Source: Heliopora coerulea (taxonomy: Eukaryota > Cnidaria > Anthozoa > Scleralcyonacea > Helioporidae). From it: 64,000 nucleotides of DNA. The notes beneath the pieces are model-generated. The model was not told where the DNA came from. It saw only the letters and a program-made list of their open reading frames with translations, and made no database searches. A program made the translations under genes and the position numbers. The number at the start of each line of letters is the position of its first letter. Position 1 is the first letter of the stretch. Below are positions 23,184-37,700 of the stretch, piece by piece. The stretch lies in the NCBI GenBank assembly GCA_030142905.1, contig JASJOG010000239.1:124001-188000 (forward strand), written 5' to 3'.

Positions 23184-23366
23184 GATTTAGTTCATGAGAA
23201 AATTGCGTGAGTTTTTAACTCGCAATAAACTCGCACCTCGCAGACATCTTTGACGTCATTTCCTCCTGCTATACATGTACGTTTGATGTATTAGGACTGG
23301 ATACAAAATATCGCGGGAAAATAGCAACTATTCTGCAAATTTGATGTAGTCTTGGGTTATTATGCG
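23184..23366. promoter_or_regulatory. Bidirectional promoter region SYS1 / WRNIP1
   Basis: Only 183 bp separate the SYS1 ATG (minus) from the WRNIP1 ATG (plus). Both transcription start sites and any core promoter elements must lie here or overlap the coding ends. It contains a TGACGTCA palindrome-like site (23252-23259, CRE-type). No TATA box is obvious. Confidence 0.7.
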
Positions 23367-26300
23367 ATGGCTCAACGCTCAAATATCGTGGAATGCCCTG
23401 TGTGTTTGCAGTCATTCGTTAGCTGGATGATAAATGGCCACGTTGAGCAGTGCTTAAGTCAATCTGAAGAGAAAGAAGTGGACACGACGTGTAAAACAAA
23501 TAAAATGAAAGATGGACCTTCTAGTTTCAAGATAAGTGACATTTCTCCTTCACTGAACATTTCAAAAAGTCCGATCGGTAGTTCTACGATCACTAGTCCT
23601 CCACCTTCCAAAAAAGTGAAGGTTGGAAATTTGGTTCCGCATCTACAAAGTCCGCGGACAGAAGCTAAAAGTGGAAGAAAAAGAAGCAACTTTGTTCCAT
23701 TAGCCGAGAAACTAAGGCCGCAAACTTTGGCAGAGTATGTGGGTCAGACACACGTTGTTGGAGAAAAGTGCATTCTTAAAAACCTACTAGAAACCGAGGA
23801 AATTCCGTCGATTATCTTCTGGGGACCTCCAGGTTGTGGAAAGGTCAGTTTGTTTTTTGTTTTGTTGTACGCATTAAACACACCTATTATAAATCCATTT
23901 TGCCAACTGCGACTTTTGTATTTCAGCATATCTATTTTCTGTTCATTCTTCCTTTGACCCTTTTAGGGTCTTTATTTGGATACTTGTTTTTTCTTTTCGT
24001 GCTTATTCACTCACTCATTCACCGCATCACCATAAACTGATCTCTCTGGACACTGAAGTAACTGCTACAAAAGCAACGTAACTACATGGAACTTTACTTG
24101 TTACTTTTCTGAGTAATTCTTGGTAATTGATTACTTTTTCGGCTGTCAAAACGTTTCCTGTAAACAATTATAAAAATTTGGAGTAATATATCATGTTTTA
24201 AACAAATGGGCTCCTAAATTACTAATTACTTTTTTAGGTGCTTAAACTTCAGTTGCTACTATAAGATGAACAAAGTAACAAGGATGACTCAGCTAAGCTA
24301 ATAAATATCTTGTGATAGGTTATGTTTTTCTATACTTTTACCCAATTTGCCAACCAGCTAGTCATCCAAAACTGCTCTTCCATGTTACATGTCTGAGGAG
24401 TTATTGAAATGACTTATTTCTTTATTTTTTCTTGTCCTGCAGAAATGTAGTTTTGTAATGAGTATCTGCAATCATGTCATTTTGAATAGAGTAATTAATT
24501 ACACTTATAGTTATTCAAAATAATCCATTACTTTAAGTATAATTTAGGATTATACTTAAATGAGTAATTGTAATTTTAATAGATTTAAGGTGGAGTAATG
24601 CTTATAGCACCGGTTATAAGCTGTACCTGATCTTTATTCCACATTCATTCTGCAACTAAAAGTATTATAAGATGTAAAAGAAAGCTGTTTTCTTTAGACT
24701 ACCCTTGCTAATATCATAGCCAACAACACAAGAAAAGCAAATTCCATGAGATTTGTGAAACTGTCTGCAACCATGGCAGGTGTAGCTGATGTTAAGGATG
24801 TCATAAAAGCAGCAAAGAATGAGCAAACTATGTTTCAACGCAAGACTATTTTATTTGTTGATGAAATACATCGTTTTAACAAACTGCAGCAGGTCAGTCT
24901 TTGTGTATTTATTGAGCTTGTTAATTTTCCATTACATTAATTGCCTTCTGATAACTCCCTAATATGCTGCAGGGATAGGTAACAGCCAATGTTCCATACT
25001 CATGTCTGATTTAGAAATTGATTTGCATTCTTTGCAGGACACCTTTTTGCCACATGTTGAAAATGGAATAATCACACTGATAGGAGCAACTACAGAAAAT
25101 CCTTCATTTCATGTCAATTCAGCATTACTAAGCAGATGTCATGTTGTTGTGCTTCATAAACTTTCAACAGAAGATACAGTGAAGATATTAAAGACTGGTG
25201 TCCATGTCCTTGGTGGTTTAATGCCTGAAGACAAAGAAAAACCCACCAATCTTTCACCCACTAGAGAAGAAAGGTAAAATAATGAAGTTATAATTAACTT
25301 ATTAACCTTTTCATATCTTGGTCTAATTAGTTTAAATGTTCTTAAATTAAGCTGTATTTTAATTAAGTTTTATACTCGGTTGTAACTTTGACACAAATAT
25401 GTAAGACCATCAACTATTTTGGTTTTGTTTGATTGATGATAGCCTCAATAAAGATGACAACAGTCAATCATCAGTCTGCACTTTAAGTAATAATTATGTT
25501 GCCATTAGTTACTGATATCAGTGTAATTTGTACTACATTTTAACAAGATGAAATTGCACTTACATGCTTGTGAAACTTTTTTGGGGGTTTTCAAGTAACC
25601 ATGGAAAGATAACAGTAGAGAAAGATTCATTGATGATGCTGGCAAATTTATGTGATGGTGATGCCAGAAGTGCTTTGAATGGACTGGAAATGGCTTTCCA
25701 ATCAAAGGTGAACTTGATTAAAGAAAGCATAACAAGCTTAGACAAAGTAGATTCAGGTATTATTCTCTCAGTGGATGACATAAAGGAAAGTTTCCAAAGA
25801 TCCTATGTATTATATGATAAGAATGGAGAAGAACATTACAACATCATTTCTGCATTGCATAAATCTGTTCGTGGTGGTGATGAAAATGCAGCATTATACT
25901 GGCTAGGGAGAATGTTAGTTGGTGGGGAGGAGCCACTCTACATTGCAAGAAGACTGGTCAGAATGGCAAGTGAAGACATAGGTGAGTTAACCCATAAACA
26001 CCCCAGAGCTCATTCCTGTGATGAGTAAGATCATCTGGCTTTACCGTGCAAAGGTAAAGGTTCACTTGTGTTTCAGGAGGGACCTGGTGAAAATATTCAA
26101 GTGATAAACAAAGTAACTCTGCCAGAGAGATTTTGTTAAAACATCTCTTCTTCATTTTGCAGTACTGGTACTACTTCTCTTTACACTTAGTGGTATCAAT
26201 TCAACATTTACCAACAAAGTTCACATTTGCTATCTTCAATGTTTTTGGATTCAAAGAAAAGTTAGCACTTTGTACTATGACCTCAAAAATGCTTTTGAAC

Positions 26301-26928
26301 CAATCACGCAGCAGTAGTATCCTTATTGGTTGAGGACAGTTATTTTGTTTGTCAGTTACTATAGTTGTTCCTTAATTAGGACTTGCAGATCCATTGGCAC
26401 TAAATCAAGCTGTATCTGCATTTCAAGCCTGTCATCTAATTGGGAAACCTGAATGTGATGTAAGTATTAGTAAAGATACAAACATTGTTGAAAAATAACT
26501 GTCCATTGCAATTAGCTTGTGTGTGTCAATCTGCCAATCTTGTGTCAGCATTTTAAAGAATCATTTGTACCTTTTTTTACTGTGCAGTAGTCTTTTATGA
26601 AATTGTCTTTTCTTTTGCTCAGGTTATGTTGGCCCAGGCCACTGTGTACCTGGCCCGAGCTCCAAAGTCAACTGAAGTCTACAAAGCATATGGCAAGGTA
26701 GTTGAGCACATCAAATCTTTTCAGGGAACTTTGCCTGGAGTTCCCTTACACCTTCGTAATGCTCCAACAAAACTGCTTCAAGAACTTGGATACTCAAAGG
26801 GCTATAAATACAATCCTGACTATAACAGCCCAGTAGAACAGGAATATTTACCAACAGAACTGAGGGAAATAGACTTTTTCATAGATAATAAAAAAAAGTC
26901 TGACTTCCACAGTGCAAGAATTGTTTAG
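23367..26928 (+). CDS. WRNIP1: WRNIP1, AAA+ ATPase with UBZ4 zinc finger
   Basis: Six exons in phase: 23367-23843, 24698-24892, 25038-25273, 25596-25981, 26380-26459, 26623-26928 (TAG), 559 aa against about 665 in human. The start is [13 protein letters not shown]. Residues 9-29 form a UBZ4 finger (CPVC...HVEQC) that in the family binds ubiquitin. A Ser/Lys-rich linker leads to [17 protein letters not shown], then the Walker A motif GPPGCGKTT, split by intron 1 right after the lysine codon, and Walker [30 protein letters not shown] is the sensor/arginine-finger region. The C-terminus ([20 protein letters not shown], then YKYNPDYN) is the RarA/MgsA-type tetramerisation region. Family role: replication fork and DNA damage response with the Werner helicase and DNA polymerase delta. 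The missing length versus human is in the N-terminal linker. Confidence 0.95.
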
Positions 26929-27004
26929 AGGCTCAAAAAAATCTGATGAGAGTACTAATAACTAATTTTGTTTGATACGTATATATATATGATAAAACTT
27001 GAGT

Positions 27005-27010
27005 AATAAA
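27005..27010 (+). terminator. Likely WRNIP1 polyadenylation signal
   Basis: Canonical AATAAA 77 bases after the WRNIP1 stop codon, the first one downstream. Confidence 0.55.
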
Positions 27011-27140
27011 ATCATGGATGTATTTGTTAAAACTAGAGGTATAAAATAGATGTTTACAAAATTACCTATCTAGTTATCATTAACTATCACTGCCTTAGTA
27101 GCTCTTCACATTTTTTTTCCCAGCTGGCACCCTATGACTT

Positions 27141-27243
27141 TACTAACCCTTTCTCTATTAGATGTCTTTCTCATAGTAGAACAATTTGTTTCCAGTTAGC
27201 AGGGTAAAAATTCTAAAGAGCTGCCTTTGGAGGGAAAGGATTA
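27141..27243 (+). repeat. Dispersed MITE-like repeat, diverged copy
   Basis: Between the WRNIP1 and TRAF7 3' ends. It begins AACCCTTTCTC, has TTTCCAGTTAGCAGGGTAAA in the core, and ends GGAGGGAAAGGATTAA. A second AACCCTTT...GGTTAAAC unit of another type follows at about 27257-27366. Confidence 0.5.
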
Positions 27244-28752
27244 ATTGAAATGGGTTTTAACCCTTTCATTCTTAAGATACATCCTTTGGCAGAATTAAAA
27301 TTTGAAATGACAACCTTAGAAGGGAACGTTTATAGTTGACAGGTATGTCAGGAGGTCAATAGGTTAAACCTTTTCTAGTAACACTTTTACCAACAAGGTT
27401 GGCTTTTAAGAATTTTGCTCAAGAAAACATCTTTTTCCAGCAGAGAAAAATATTTACAGGGTTAATAACTGCTATAACAACAACAACAGTCTTGTACTCC
27501 ATAACATTTGATGAGTCTTAGTGGCAGCCATATTTTTCAAACTATGTGTATTTGTAAGAATGAGCAACATCCATGTACATCATTGATATTCATTAATTCC
27601 AGTAAAAGCAAAAAAAGCTTAAATGAGGAAAAATAAATTTTCTCTAAAAAGAATTTGATCTCTAATTATTCATGTAATTGCTTACACTAATTAGTAATAA
27701 AACTTATTTCTTACTGCATTATTAATTTAATATAGTTATATTCATTTCCAAATTCTAAATCTATGTTGATCATTATGTCAATAAGTGAGCCAAGCTAATA
27801 ATTATTGGCAAATGTACAGCAATGATTCCATCTAGCTCCTCAGGCCACTGATATACTGTTATACATTAACTTTTCAAGCATGGCATGGACGAAATTTAAG
27901 TATGTGGTCCAGTCTTTTCTGGCACATCATTGTTGATCATCACAGGATAAATTCTCATGACATCCTAAAATTTGGGTACCTGTGACTGAAATCTCAGTAA
28001 TGCTGAGCATCTCAATATATCAAAGATTTCAGCTGGGCCTAGACCAAATGTTGCTGTGCAAATGGGGCTTATATGTACTTTCAGTTCTCATGGTTCTTGC
28101 AGGAGTTGGTGCTTTTCATTCAGCTGACAACTAAACACTGAATTTATTTAAAATCTAGACTGAATCTTAACTTGTTATGAAGTACAGTAATGCATAATTA
28201 TTAGACACAAGAGGACCTTTAGAGGATATGGGGTACTGACTGGAAAGGATATGTTCATTGTCCTTATATAAGTCAGGGTCCTTTATACAGGTATATGAAA
28301 ACCATTCAGGATTTACCGTAGTTCACAAGTGAAACTCCTCAGTTGTCCTCCAGGGACCTCTGCAATCAGACTGGAAAATTGGGTAAGAAGACTCCCATAT
28401 AATGAAATCAATCAATCAGGAGTAGCAGTAAAAAGTTTGAAATATTTGTAAACCTGAAAGGAAAGTACAAAAAATAATAGGAAGAAGTGCATGAAAGAAA
28501 AACAGGGAAAATGTTCCCTACAAAAAGGAGTAAGTTGAGGAGAGCTGTCCAGAAGCCTCTGCTATTGGCAAGTAAAATAGTTAGGTGTTAGCCTGAGTAA
28601 TGTAATAGACCTATGAAGATAGTATGGTCAACAAGAGAAGTTTTACCATAAAGTACTCTGAGCTCAATAACAAAATTTAATGCTAAAAGACAGTATACAT
28701 CCTTTGAAGACTGCTGAACAAATTTTGTCAGGTAATAAAACTTAAGCAGTTA

Positions 28753-31700
28753 TTAGATAAATACCTTGATATCTTTGTCCTCTGATCCAGTAAAAATTAA
28801 ATTTCCATATACAGCTAAGCAATTTACACCGCCTTCATGACGAGTTAGGACTTGAATTGGAAGCATATTTTCTAAATCCCAGATCTGTCAGATTTGAATT
28901 AAAAGAACAACCAAGGATTATAGAAGATGTTCACAAAACTTTCAAATCCCTTAAAACCTGATATATGTAATCAGAGTCTTTGGCCCTTTGAGACAGTACC
29001 TAACATCCCAGATGTGTGGGATTGAGAATGTTTATTAAACAAACACCTCTGTTTAAGAGAAATTTTGACAACCACTGAGTATTTTAGTAATACAAAATAA
29101 TCACAGTGATTGCAAAGACTGAAATACTTTTTATTTTTGAACAGGATAAATTGATAAGGAAACTCAGGGTTTTTATTGATATAATTCCTAATTAATTATA
29201 AGAATTTTGACTATTGATTTTCCAGGCAGAAAGTGTAATTGCAATATAAAGATCAGAGCCCAGCTCAGAATTCTTAAATGTATCACCATAGTGAAAGAGG
29301 CAACTCAAAAAGTTTTAAAACATGATTACTAACATTTTGTTGTGGTGTGCAACATCTTCAGAGTATAAATTTACAAAGGTGAGAAAAAACTATATATATG
29401 GATCTATAATTTACATACTGGAATAATTAGATGGCTAACCAATAGAAAACTGAGTGACCTGACAGGAAGTGACAGGCATACAGAAGAGGAAAGTATTAGA
29501 ATAGAGAAAGAGGTGTAGAAGAGATATTTTTGTTGAGAGACGGTTTGTATTTAGAAATAAGTAAACTCTCATGAATGAGGAATTCAAAGTTAGAGGAAGA
29601 CCTGCAGGAAGAAATGATGGAAAAATTGTTGAGAATCATTGTGCTGGATATTAATAATTTTATTAATGAATACTAAGTTCATAAGTGAAGATTTTCATAT
29701 ACAGTATAATTATACAGAATAACACGATGTCTGAACTAGTTAAAATTATTAATAAAATAAAATTAACATACCATAGCAGTTGAATCACTTGAAGCAGTGA
29801 AAAGGAATCTACCAGATGGTGAGGCAGTCACAACAGTTACGGCTCCAATATGTCCTGTTAATGTCTTAACATGTTGGTATGTTGGGATATCAAAAATATG
29901 AGTGTTTCTGTTGTATGTTCCTGTTTATTTACAAGAGAAATGGCAGCAATTAGAAATGATAAGTGCATCCATGCAAATTATTTCCTGCATTCAACATCTA
30001 TATCTGTTACTGGTACTACTTGTCATGCATTTGTATAACCTAAATACATTTTAGATCAAGCCACAACTATTTTGCAGTTGTGCTAGTTCTATAAGTAATG
30101 ATGCAACATGACCATCTTAACCACCATTACATTGTAGCTTGTCTTACATAATTTATTATGGGTGATTAAATTAACTCACTTTTCTTTAGACATTGGTTAA
30201 AGCTAGATGTACTCTAACTAATACACATGATAATGCATACATGCAGTTCATGGGGCTTACCAACAACAAGATATTTCTTAGTCACTGCCAATGAATATAC
30301 AGAGCCATATCCATGGGGAATTTCAGCCTCCAGCTTAAATGTTCCTGTGGCATTCCAAACATGTATGGCATTATGGGAACCACTATAAACCTTTTCCTGA
30401 AGGCAAGAAAAGACAAAAAAACATCTGGTTATCATGATGTTAAAACTAGTCATTACTTTTATATTTGAGATTCCTGCCCAGTTGTTCAATTACAACATTA
30501 GTCTAATTATAGGCATATCAACTACTTGCACTGTGCGCTCACTTCTATTATATTATATGAAAATTATTTTTAACTTTCTGATGACTTGTAGCATGCCATC
30601 ATTTATGTCTGACAATGATATCCTTTATAAATTATGTAATACAATTTCAATTTGTATTTCCATAAATCAGGATACTGAAAAGACACCCCATGTTTTCACT
30701 TAGGAGCTTGGTAAATAAAAATCATTACACATCATTAAAGTTTGATTTTTTTAATTTCCTCACCTTAGAATGGTCTACAGCTAAAGCTCTTACCCAATGG
30801 TTCAAACCAGCATCCATTGCATGAATATTTTTTAATGTTTTGGCATCCCAAACCTGCAATTTATTACACACATAATTTATTCATGAAGCATAGGGATGAC
30901 AAGAGCGAGAAGTGGAAACTGAGAAAAAAAAAAGGGGTGGATATTCATAAGGAAACATAGTTCCATGTGTAATGAAAGGAAGGAGGATGAAATACACAAG
31001 GAGACATGAAGAAATGAGGACAAAAGCAGCCAAAGTAAGAAAATGTATGCTGTATGGAGTTGAGGAAGAGAAATCATATTAAAGGGAGGAGGAGGGATAA
31101 GAGGTTGGATTGGAAGTGGAAAGGAGGATAGGGTAGAGAATAAGACAAGGAAAATGGGAAGAGGAGAGGACAAGAGCAAAAGGGAAAAAAAGTGGATGAG
31201 GAGAGGGTAGTATATTTTAACATGAACACAAGAAAAAACAAATAGGGTCAGTACCCAAAGTGGTTATAATATCTGCCATAAAATAAATTTAATGATTATC
31301 ATCTGATTACCTTTATACATGACTGTGAAGATGTAAAAAGGTATTTCCCAGTGTGTACAAGGGCATAGATAATGTCATCATGGGCATCCTATGACAAAAG
31401 ACATTGTAAAATTTGATTATAAAGCTGTATAACAGCAAAATAATTTTGAGACTGTTTCTACTAACTATAATTGTAATGACAGAAACAAAATTTCAATTTA
31501 ATGGTTCCATGTAGCACTTAACAGTCTGACATCAGTCACTTAAGTGAAGTCAGTTGCTTATGAGCCTAGTGTACATTATTAGCACTGAATAACCCAACTT
31601 TTTATCGGAAATAGATGATTCTTGACAGGAAAACATGTATTTAACCAAGGGGTGAAATAGGAGCAATATCCTACAACTGGTGAGAAAATGTTTTTACCAA

Positions 31701-34700
31701 AAAATGACATTGCATTTTTTTCTGAGAAAATTCTGCTACTCTTGAAATAATTTGCTGTAGGAAATACATTTATGGAGTGTGTTTGGGTTCTCAGGCAGTT
31801 TAGGCAGCAACTCTGCATTTGGGGAAGTACAAATTTCTTTTCAATTAATTTTGTTCCTCCTTTACAAAGTTCTAGTGGTGCTCCTGCTGGCAAACCAAAC
31901 ATACATGTAAGTGAAAGCTATGTTTATTATAATTATGTAACAAAAGATCAATTCAAAAGTCAAACAACCAAACAAATCCAAAATAATTAGAAAAGTAAAA
32001 TTTCTTTAATGATCAATGGGCCAAAGAGAAACTGTTAAACCTCTCCTATCCATGCAGTAATCATTAATTGCACAGGAAAACCTCACTGAATTTAAAGCAA
32101 CAGTTCTACTATAAGTATGTACACTAGATTTTACTAAAGGTACTTAGAATTTAGATTATCACATAAGGTAACTGTAAAGCTGAAGCAGCAGGAGAATCCT
32201 ATTACACTTTATTATTTCACTCTTTCCAGTTTTACACATGACAGGGAGAAGCACTGGGCATTAAAGGGTTAAACTTACCAAGACTCGTTTTTGTTCTGTT
32301 AAGGAGCTGATATTCCATGAGCAAAGTGACTTATCTGCACCAGTTGTATATAAAGTTGTGCGAGTAGAACATATGGAGTGAATCTATAATATCACAAAAT
32401 AAATAAATCGACCTGCTGTAGAACACCATAATTACTATCAGTGCTACAGCCTGCCAACCCAGACTGGGGGGTTCCAACAGAAAATTTCTGAATTGGATCA
32501 TTAAATTTCTGAATCACAGTACTCAATTTCGACATTTCATGCACATCTCAAAACAGTACAATGAGGCAGTTATGAACAGTTTATTCTAATAATCAATGAA
32601 AGGAACAAAAAGCTGATTTACTCTTCTCAGACAGTGCTATTTCATTGTGAATTAAAACAGTGCACTGACCCAAAAAGTATTCTTTCAATTTCACATATAA
32701 TATTTAAAAACTGAGCAGGAGTGCTTAATCAGGATTTAAAACATGAGGTGATAGCCAAGTGTTTTAGACCCAATAAAGCATGAACTGCAAGTTTTTTAAA
32801 TGTCTTATGAAATTCACCTCTTAATACGATAATTTGTGAAGAAAGTTTGGAAATTTATCATTTGCAAGCTGAACAAATTGAACTTCTTCTTCACATATAA
32901 AGGCACATGTATCTTTATCACATATATAGATCCAAAATGCTTATGATTTTCTTTTGTCTTTTCCTCATGAATTTTCAATGACTTTTATAAATATATATAT
33001 ATATATGTATTAAACACAAACAATTAAATAACACCTTCTGCACCTCCCAATACTATCTTTCCCTGGGGTGCTGATTACTACCGTTTTACTCATTGTCAAT
33101 TGACACATACAGTTGCTTGTTTCAGATTTAAATAAAGGTAATAATAGAAACTTATTACAGGAGTGTAAGAAATAGAGAAAATGTCATGAGGAAAAATATA
33201 GCATTCAGAAGCCCCAATTTGTTTCCCTTAAGTATTGGTGTACAACTTTATAGCTAATAACCTTATTTGTATTGGATACAGTACAGATAGGGCTATTGGC
33301 ATGGTCAAACTAAACCATCCACCTTTCAGATATGACAGAGGTACATATACGGAAACTTTAGTTTAACAACAGCAATGAGTAAAAATCAAATCTGAAGTTT
33401 GATTCTGGCTCCATACAGTTTTCACCCCTAGAAGTGACAGACACATTCACAACCACTATGCCACCAACACCCCAAGCCAGCCTGTCACATTTCCTGATTA
33501 TTGTTTTTTAATTTAATTTGTAATCATAAAGGATAAATGCCAATTATACTATAATGTAAATGGATGACCCAATCCTAGATAAACATGAACAGTAGTTAAC
33601 TTACAACATCTGAATGTGCTTGTAGAGTTGTAACACAGCCTCTTGTAACATCTTCAGTGTCCCAAACTTTTATTAACATATCCCTTCCTGTACTGTACAG
33701 TTTGCCTCCACGGCATGTCATGGCGAAAATAGGTTGTTGGTGTCCTCTAAATTATAATGTTTATGTTTAAGTTTAACAAAATTTTAGTTTTTAAGTTAGA
33801 TTCAATAAATCAAATGTATTGGAAATGATACAAAAAAGCATAAATTGAATACTATGTGGAGAGTATAAAAAATATCTAAAAACAAAAAGGGCTAGAAAAT
33901 GGCTGAAATTGAAAGCATATTAACCTTTATATAATATTTCAAGCAAAGGTCTTTTGAAATGTTAGTTTTGCATGTTTTTCAATCTCTTGGCTTTTTACAC
34001 CCTGGAAATGATTAATTAAAGAAATTCAACTATCCCATAAAACTGGAAGAAAGGAAATAAAAACTCTGTTTCAAAAAGTTATAGGTGGGTAAAAGCAAGA
34101 AGTATAATAAAAGTAAAAAGAGCTCAACACCCTGATAACATTAAACATAATATCAAAATTCAACTTGGAACAAAAGTACATATTTATAATGAAGAATTTT
34201 TAACTATAAAGGTGCTTAAAGATAATATTGTCTTATATACATACCTCAAAGTTCCCAAGCACTTAAACATAAAAGGCATCCTCCAACTCTCACTGCTAGG
34301 AGTCACACTTGGAACAGAAGACAGTGAAAAAAGATGGGAAGATGTCCGAACTCTTGGAGACACTGGTGACCTTTGTTTCTCTGTGATGTCACTTGCTAAT
34401 GCTGTTGCTTCAGTGATTGATAAAGTAGAGGCTGAATGCCAAACAGGACGACTTACTTGATTGGCCATTATTTTATCAAACTGATGAGACAGTCTGTCAA
34501 CAGCAGTCTCTAAGGATGAGATAGCCCTAGAGCATAAAAATTTGTAAAAAAAGATTATTCTCAATAAAAGGTAATGTCCTGCAGGACAATAAAAGATTCA
34601 ACAAAAAGTAAACAGAAGGAATGTGACAAGTTGATGGAACATTTGTGTTAAGTGACATGACTGAAAACTCATCACGAATTGAAACCAATTATCTTTCCCA

Positions 34701-37700
34701 CAGACAGTATTAACAATTTCCATGACACAACAACAACAACAAAACAATAGTTGTTTTATGGCCATTTTCCCTGCTTATGCAGGGGTTGGCCAGCGACTCT
34801 ACACAGCAGCCTCCTCCACCTCTCCCTGTCTTTCGCATCTACCCTTTTCAGCTCACACTCTCTCATGTCCCTTTCCACCACCTGGCTCCATGTCATCCTA
34901 GGCCTTCTCAGTCCTCTCTTACCTTCCACCTCAAATGACATGATCTTTTTCAGCCAATCATCATCATTCTTCTGCAGCACAAGTCCCAACCATCTTAACC
35001 TGTTCTGTTTCACAACATCAGACACTGACTCAATCCCCATTCTTTCCCTCAGCTCAGCACTCTATTCCTCAGGAATACACCACATATCCATCTCACCATC
35101 CTCATCTCCGTACGTTCCAATCCCCTACTCTGCTCCACCATCATGGCCCACATTTTACTTCCATATACCATAGCACTCCTCACACATGTCATATATAGCT
35201 TCCCCTTCAGCTTAAATGACACTTCCTTGTCAAGATCCCTGATAACTCCTTAAACTTCCTCCATGCACAATGCACCCTTGTCATGGATGCAGAATTCACT
35301 CCTCCCCCCTCACTCAGCATATCACCTAGGTATCAAAACTTTCCAACATTCTCTAGGTGAACCACATTTCCCAGATCCAAGCTGTCCTCCACATCCCTAT
35401 CCTCTTTATCACCTACTCTTTCACATATCTTGCACACAAACATATCCTCAGCACTAACCAGAGAGCTTAAGAGATTAGGAGAAAAGCTCAACACAGAAGA
35501 AGGGCAGAAATCTATGTTCAAGATAGCAAAGCAGATGGCAAAGGAAAGGCAGGATATGGTTGGAGTGAATTGCCTGAATGATGAGAGTGGAAATATAGTT
35601 GTGAAAACAGAGATGATAAAGAAGAGATGGAGGGAGTATATAGAACAACTATTGAATGTAGAGAATGATTGTGATGGAATTGTAGAATGTGGGATAGTTA
35701 AAGGACCAAGAGAGCTTATCACAGAGATGGAAGTAGAGACAGCAATAGGGCAGATGAAAAGTAAGCAGGCAGGTGGTCCGACAGTATTGGTGGGTGAGAT
35801 TATCCATGCAGCTGGTCAGGTAGGGATGAAGAAGATGACAGAGATTGGCAATATGGTAGTGAACAAGGAAAAGATACTGAGGGACTGGGAGCCGACTATC
35901 CTTTTACCCATTGACAAGGAGGAAGGTGATCCATTAGAGTGTGGGGCACATAGGGCAATAAAGCTGTTAGAATATGGGATGAAGGTATTTGTGAGGGTTC
36001 TGGAGAGAAGGTTGAGAGGGAAGGTAAGTATTAATGGCATGCAATGTGGATTTATGTCAGGGAATGGGATGACAGATGGGATCTTTGTGGTATAACAGAC
36101 ACAGGAGACGTTTCTGGCAATAAAGAGACCATTGTATTATGCATTTGTGGATCTGGAAAAGGCATTTGATAGGATACCAAGAGAAGTGGTTAGGTGGGCA
36201 TTGAGGAAGCTGGAGGTTAAAGAATGGCTGGTGAAATCAATGATGATAATGTATAAGAAAGCAAGAACAATCGTGAAAATGAAGTATGGAAACAGTGAGG
36301 AGTTTGAGATGAAGGTTGGCATACATCAGGGATTGGTTTTGAGTCCATTACTGTTTGTGGTTGTGATGGAGGCACTAATGCAAGACGTTATGGAGCTGCT
36401 GTGGGAGTTGTTATTTGCTGATGATTTAGTTAAGCAATGCTCTAGTTGTCATTTTCCATGACAACTATTCTAGAAATTCACCCCATTATACACAAATGTA
36501 TGTTTTGTGTGAAGAAGGACTTTTCACTAAGATGGCAGCAGTAAGAGTGTGAAAAACCTGTGTAACAGTAATTTTACCTGTACAATAGCAACTGGGCAGC
36601 AGTACACTTTTAATATATCTTTGATATTTACTTAAATATTTGCATGAGGCTCCACAGTTCATTTGCAAAAAAATAATTATAATATATCACTGGGAAAAAG
36701 TGCTATGTAATTGTTGTGCTGCTGAGCATTATATAGCTATGGCAAAAACTAGCAAAAAATCTATACACCCTAAAATAAAGCTGCCACACAATGTATCAAA
36801 GGTTCAAAACCAATGTTAACTCAGTAAGATGGCATTATGACTCCCCATCCTAAATCAATCCATTTAAATACAATACTAAAAGATTAATTAGAGTGTACTT
36901 TGATATTAAAACAAAGTATTGGACAATCAAAATATAATTTGCAGCTCCAGCTTTGTTGGATATTTAAACTTCTATGTAAAGTGTGCACCACAACACTCGT
37001 ACGTCTAAATAAATAACTTTATATCTACTTACTCTGTACAGTGTTCAAGTTGCTCTGCCATGGACACCTGATTCTGTTCTAACCAAGACACGCGTTGTAC
37101 TAATTGAACAACAACACTTTCAATTCCATTTGACACCCTTACTGAATCATTATGTAACTGTCCATCCTAAATAATGAATAAATCATCGAGCTTCCAGGTC
37201 ACTAAACCAATGAGATGTACCTGATTGAATACTGTAAAGTGCTAATTGACCACTTTCATTACTGGTGGTGCCAATAATATCCCATCATGCTGATAAAATT
37301 TAACTATTATAGCAATGGTATTTGTATGATGTTGTGTCAAGAGATTTGTTTAACACAGCCTAATTAATTCCACTAAAATTTATTGAGCTCTATCAGTCAC
37401 ACTAGCCAGAATAAAATAGATTTGGCCACTGTATGCAGCAATAGGTCAATGTCATTGTATGCATTACAAAAATAGTTTCCCCCAAGTTTTAGCAGCTCCT
37501 CAATCATTTTCCTTTTTAAAATATCTTTAACCTTTACCTGTTCAGTATTGGAAAATCTTTGGGAGCATTCTTTCATGTGTTCTTTTACATCATTTTCTGT
37601 GCCACAATAATCACAGCCTGTTTCAAACAACAAATAAAATTTTGTTAAAAAATCAAAGACTTGCATTTGCTCATGAAAATTTCTCTTCCTGTAGTTGGGT

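Larger units (their letters stand above)
26929..28752. other. Intergenic between convergent WRNIP1 and TRAF7 3' ends
   Basis: The two genes meet tail to tail. The stretch holds both 3' UTRs and diverged copies of dispersed repeats at 27141-27243, 27257-27366 and 28540-28605. No coding exon seen. Confidence 0.5.
34728..36452 (-). mobile_element. LINE retrotransposon copy with 5' inversion (twin priming)
   Basis: Element segments with opposite orientation meet near 35450. On the plus strand, 35450-36431 encodes the reverse-transcriptase core. On the minus strand, 35449-34750 encodes the C-terminal end of the same kind of polyprotein. The unit is flanked by an 11-bp direct repeat, TTTCCATGACA, at 34717-34727 and 36453-36463. 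The low-coordinate end has a (CAA)n/(TTG)n tail, as in several LINE clades. The geometry (inverted 5' part upstream of the forward 3' part, RT upstream end at the junction) is what twin-primed reverse transcription yields. The endonuclease domain and about a hundred codons between the two segments are missing, so the copy is dead. It sits about 200 bp from TRAF7 exon 4. Confidence 0.88.

Noticed and set aside
28762..28764. GTA at the TRAF7 C-terminus read as a splice donor to a further exon
   Set aside because: The stop two codons later matches the usual end of the last WD40 blade in TRAF7; no extra exon is needed.
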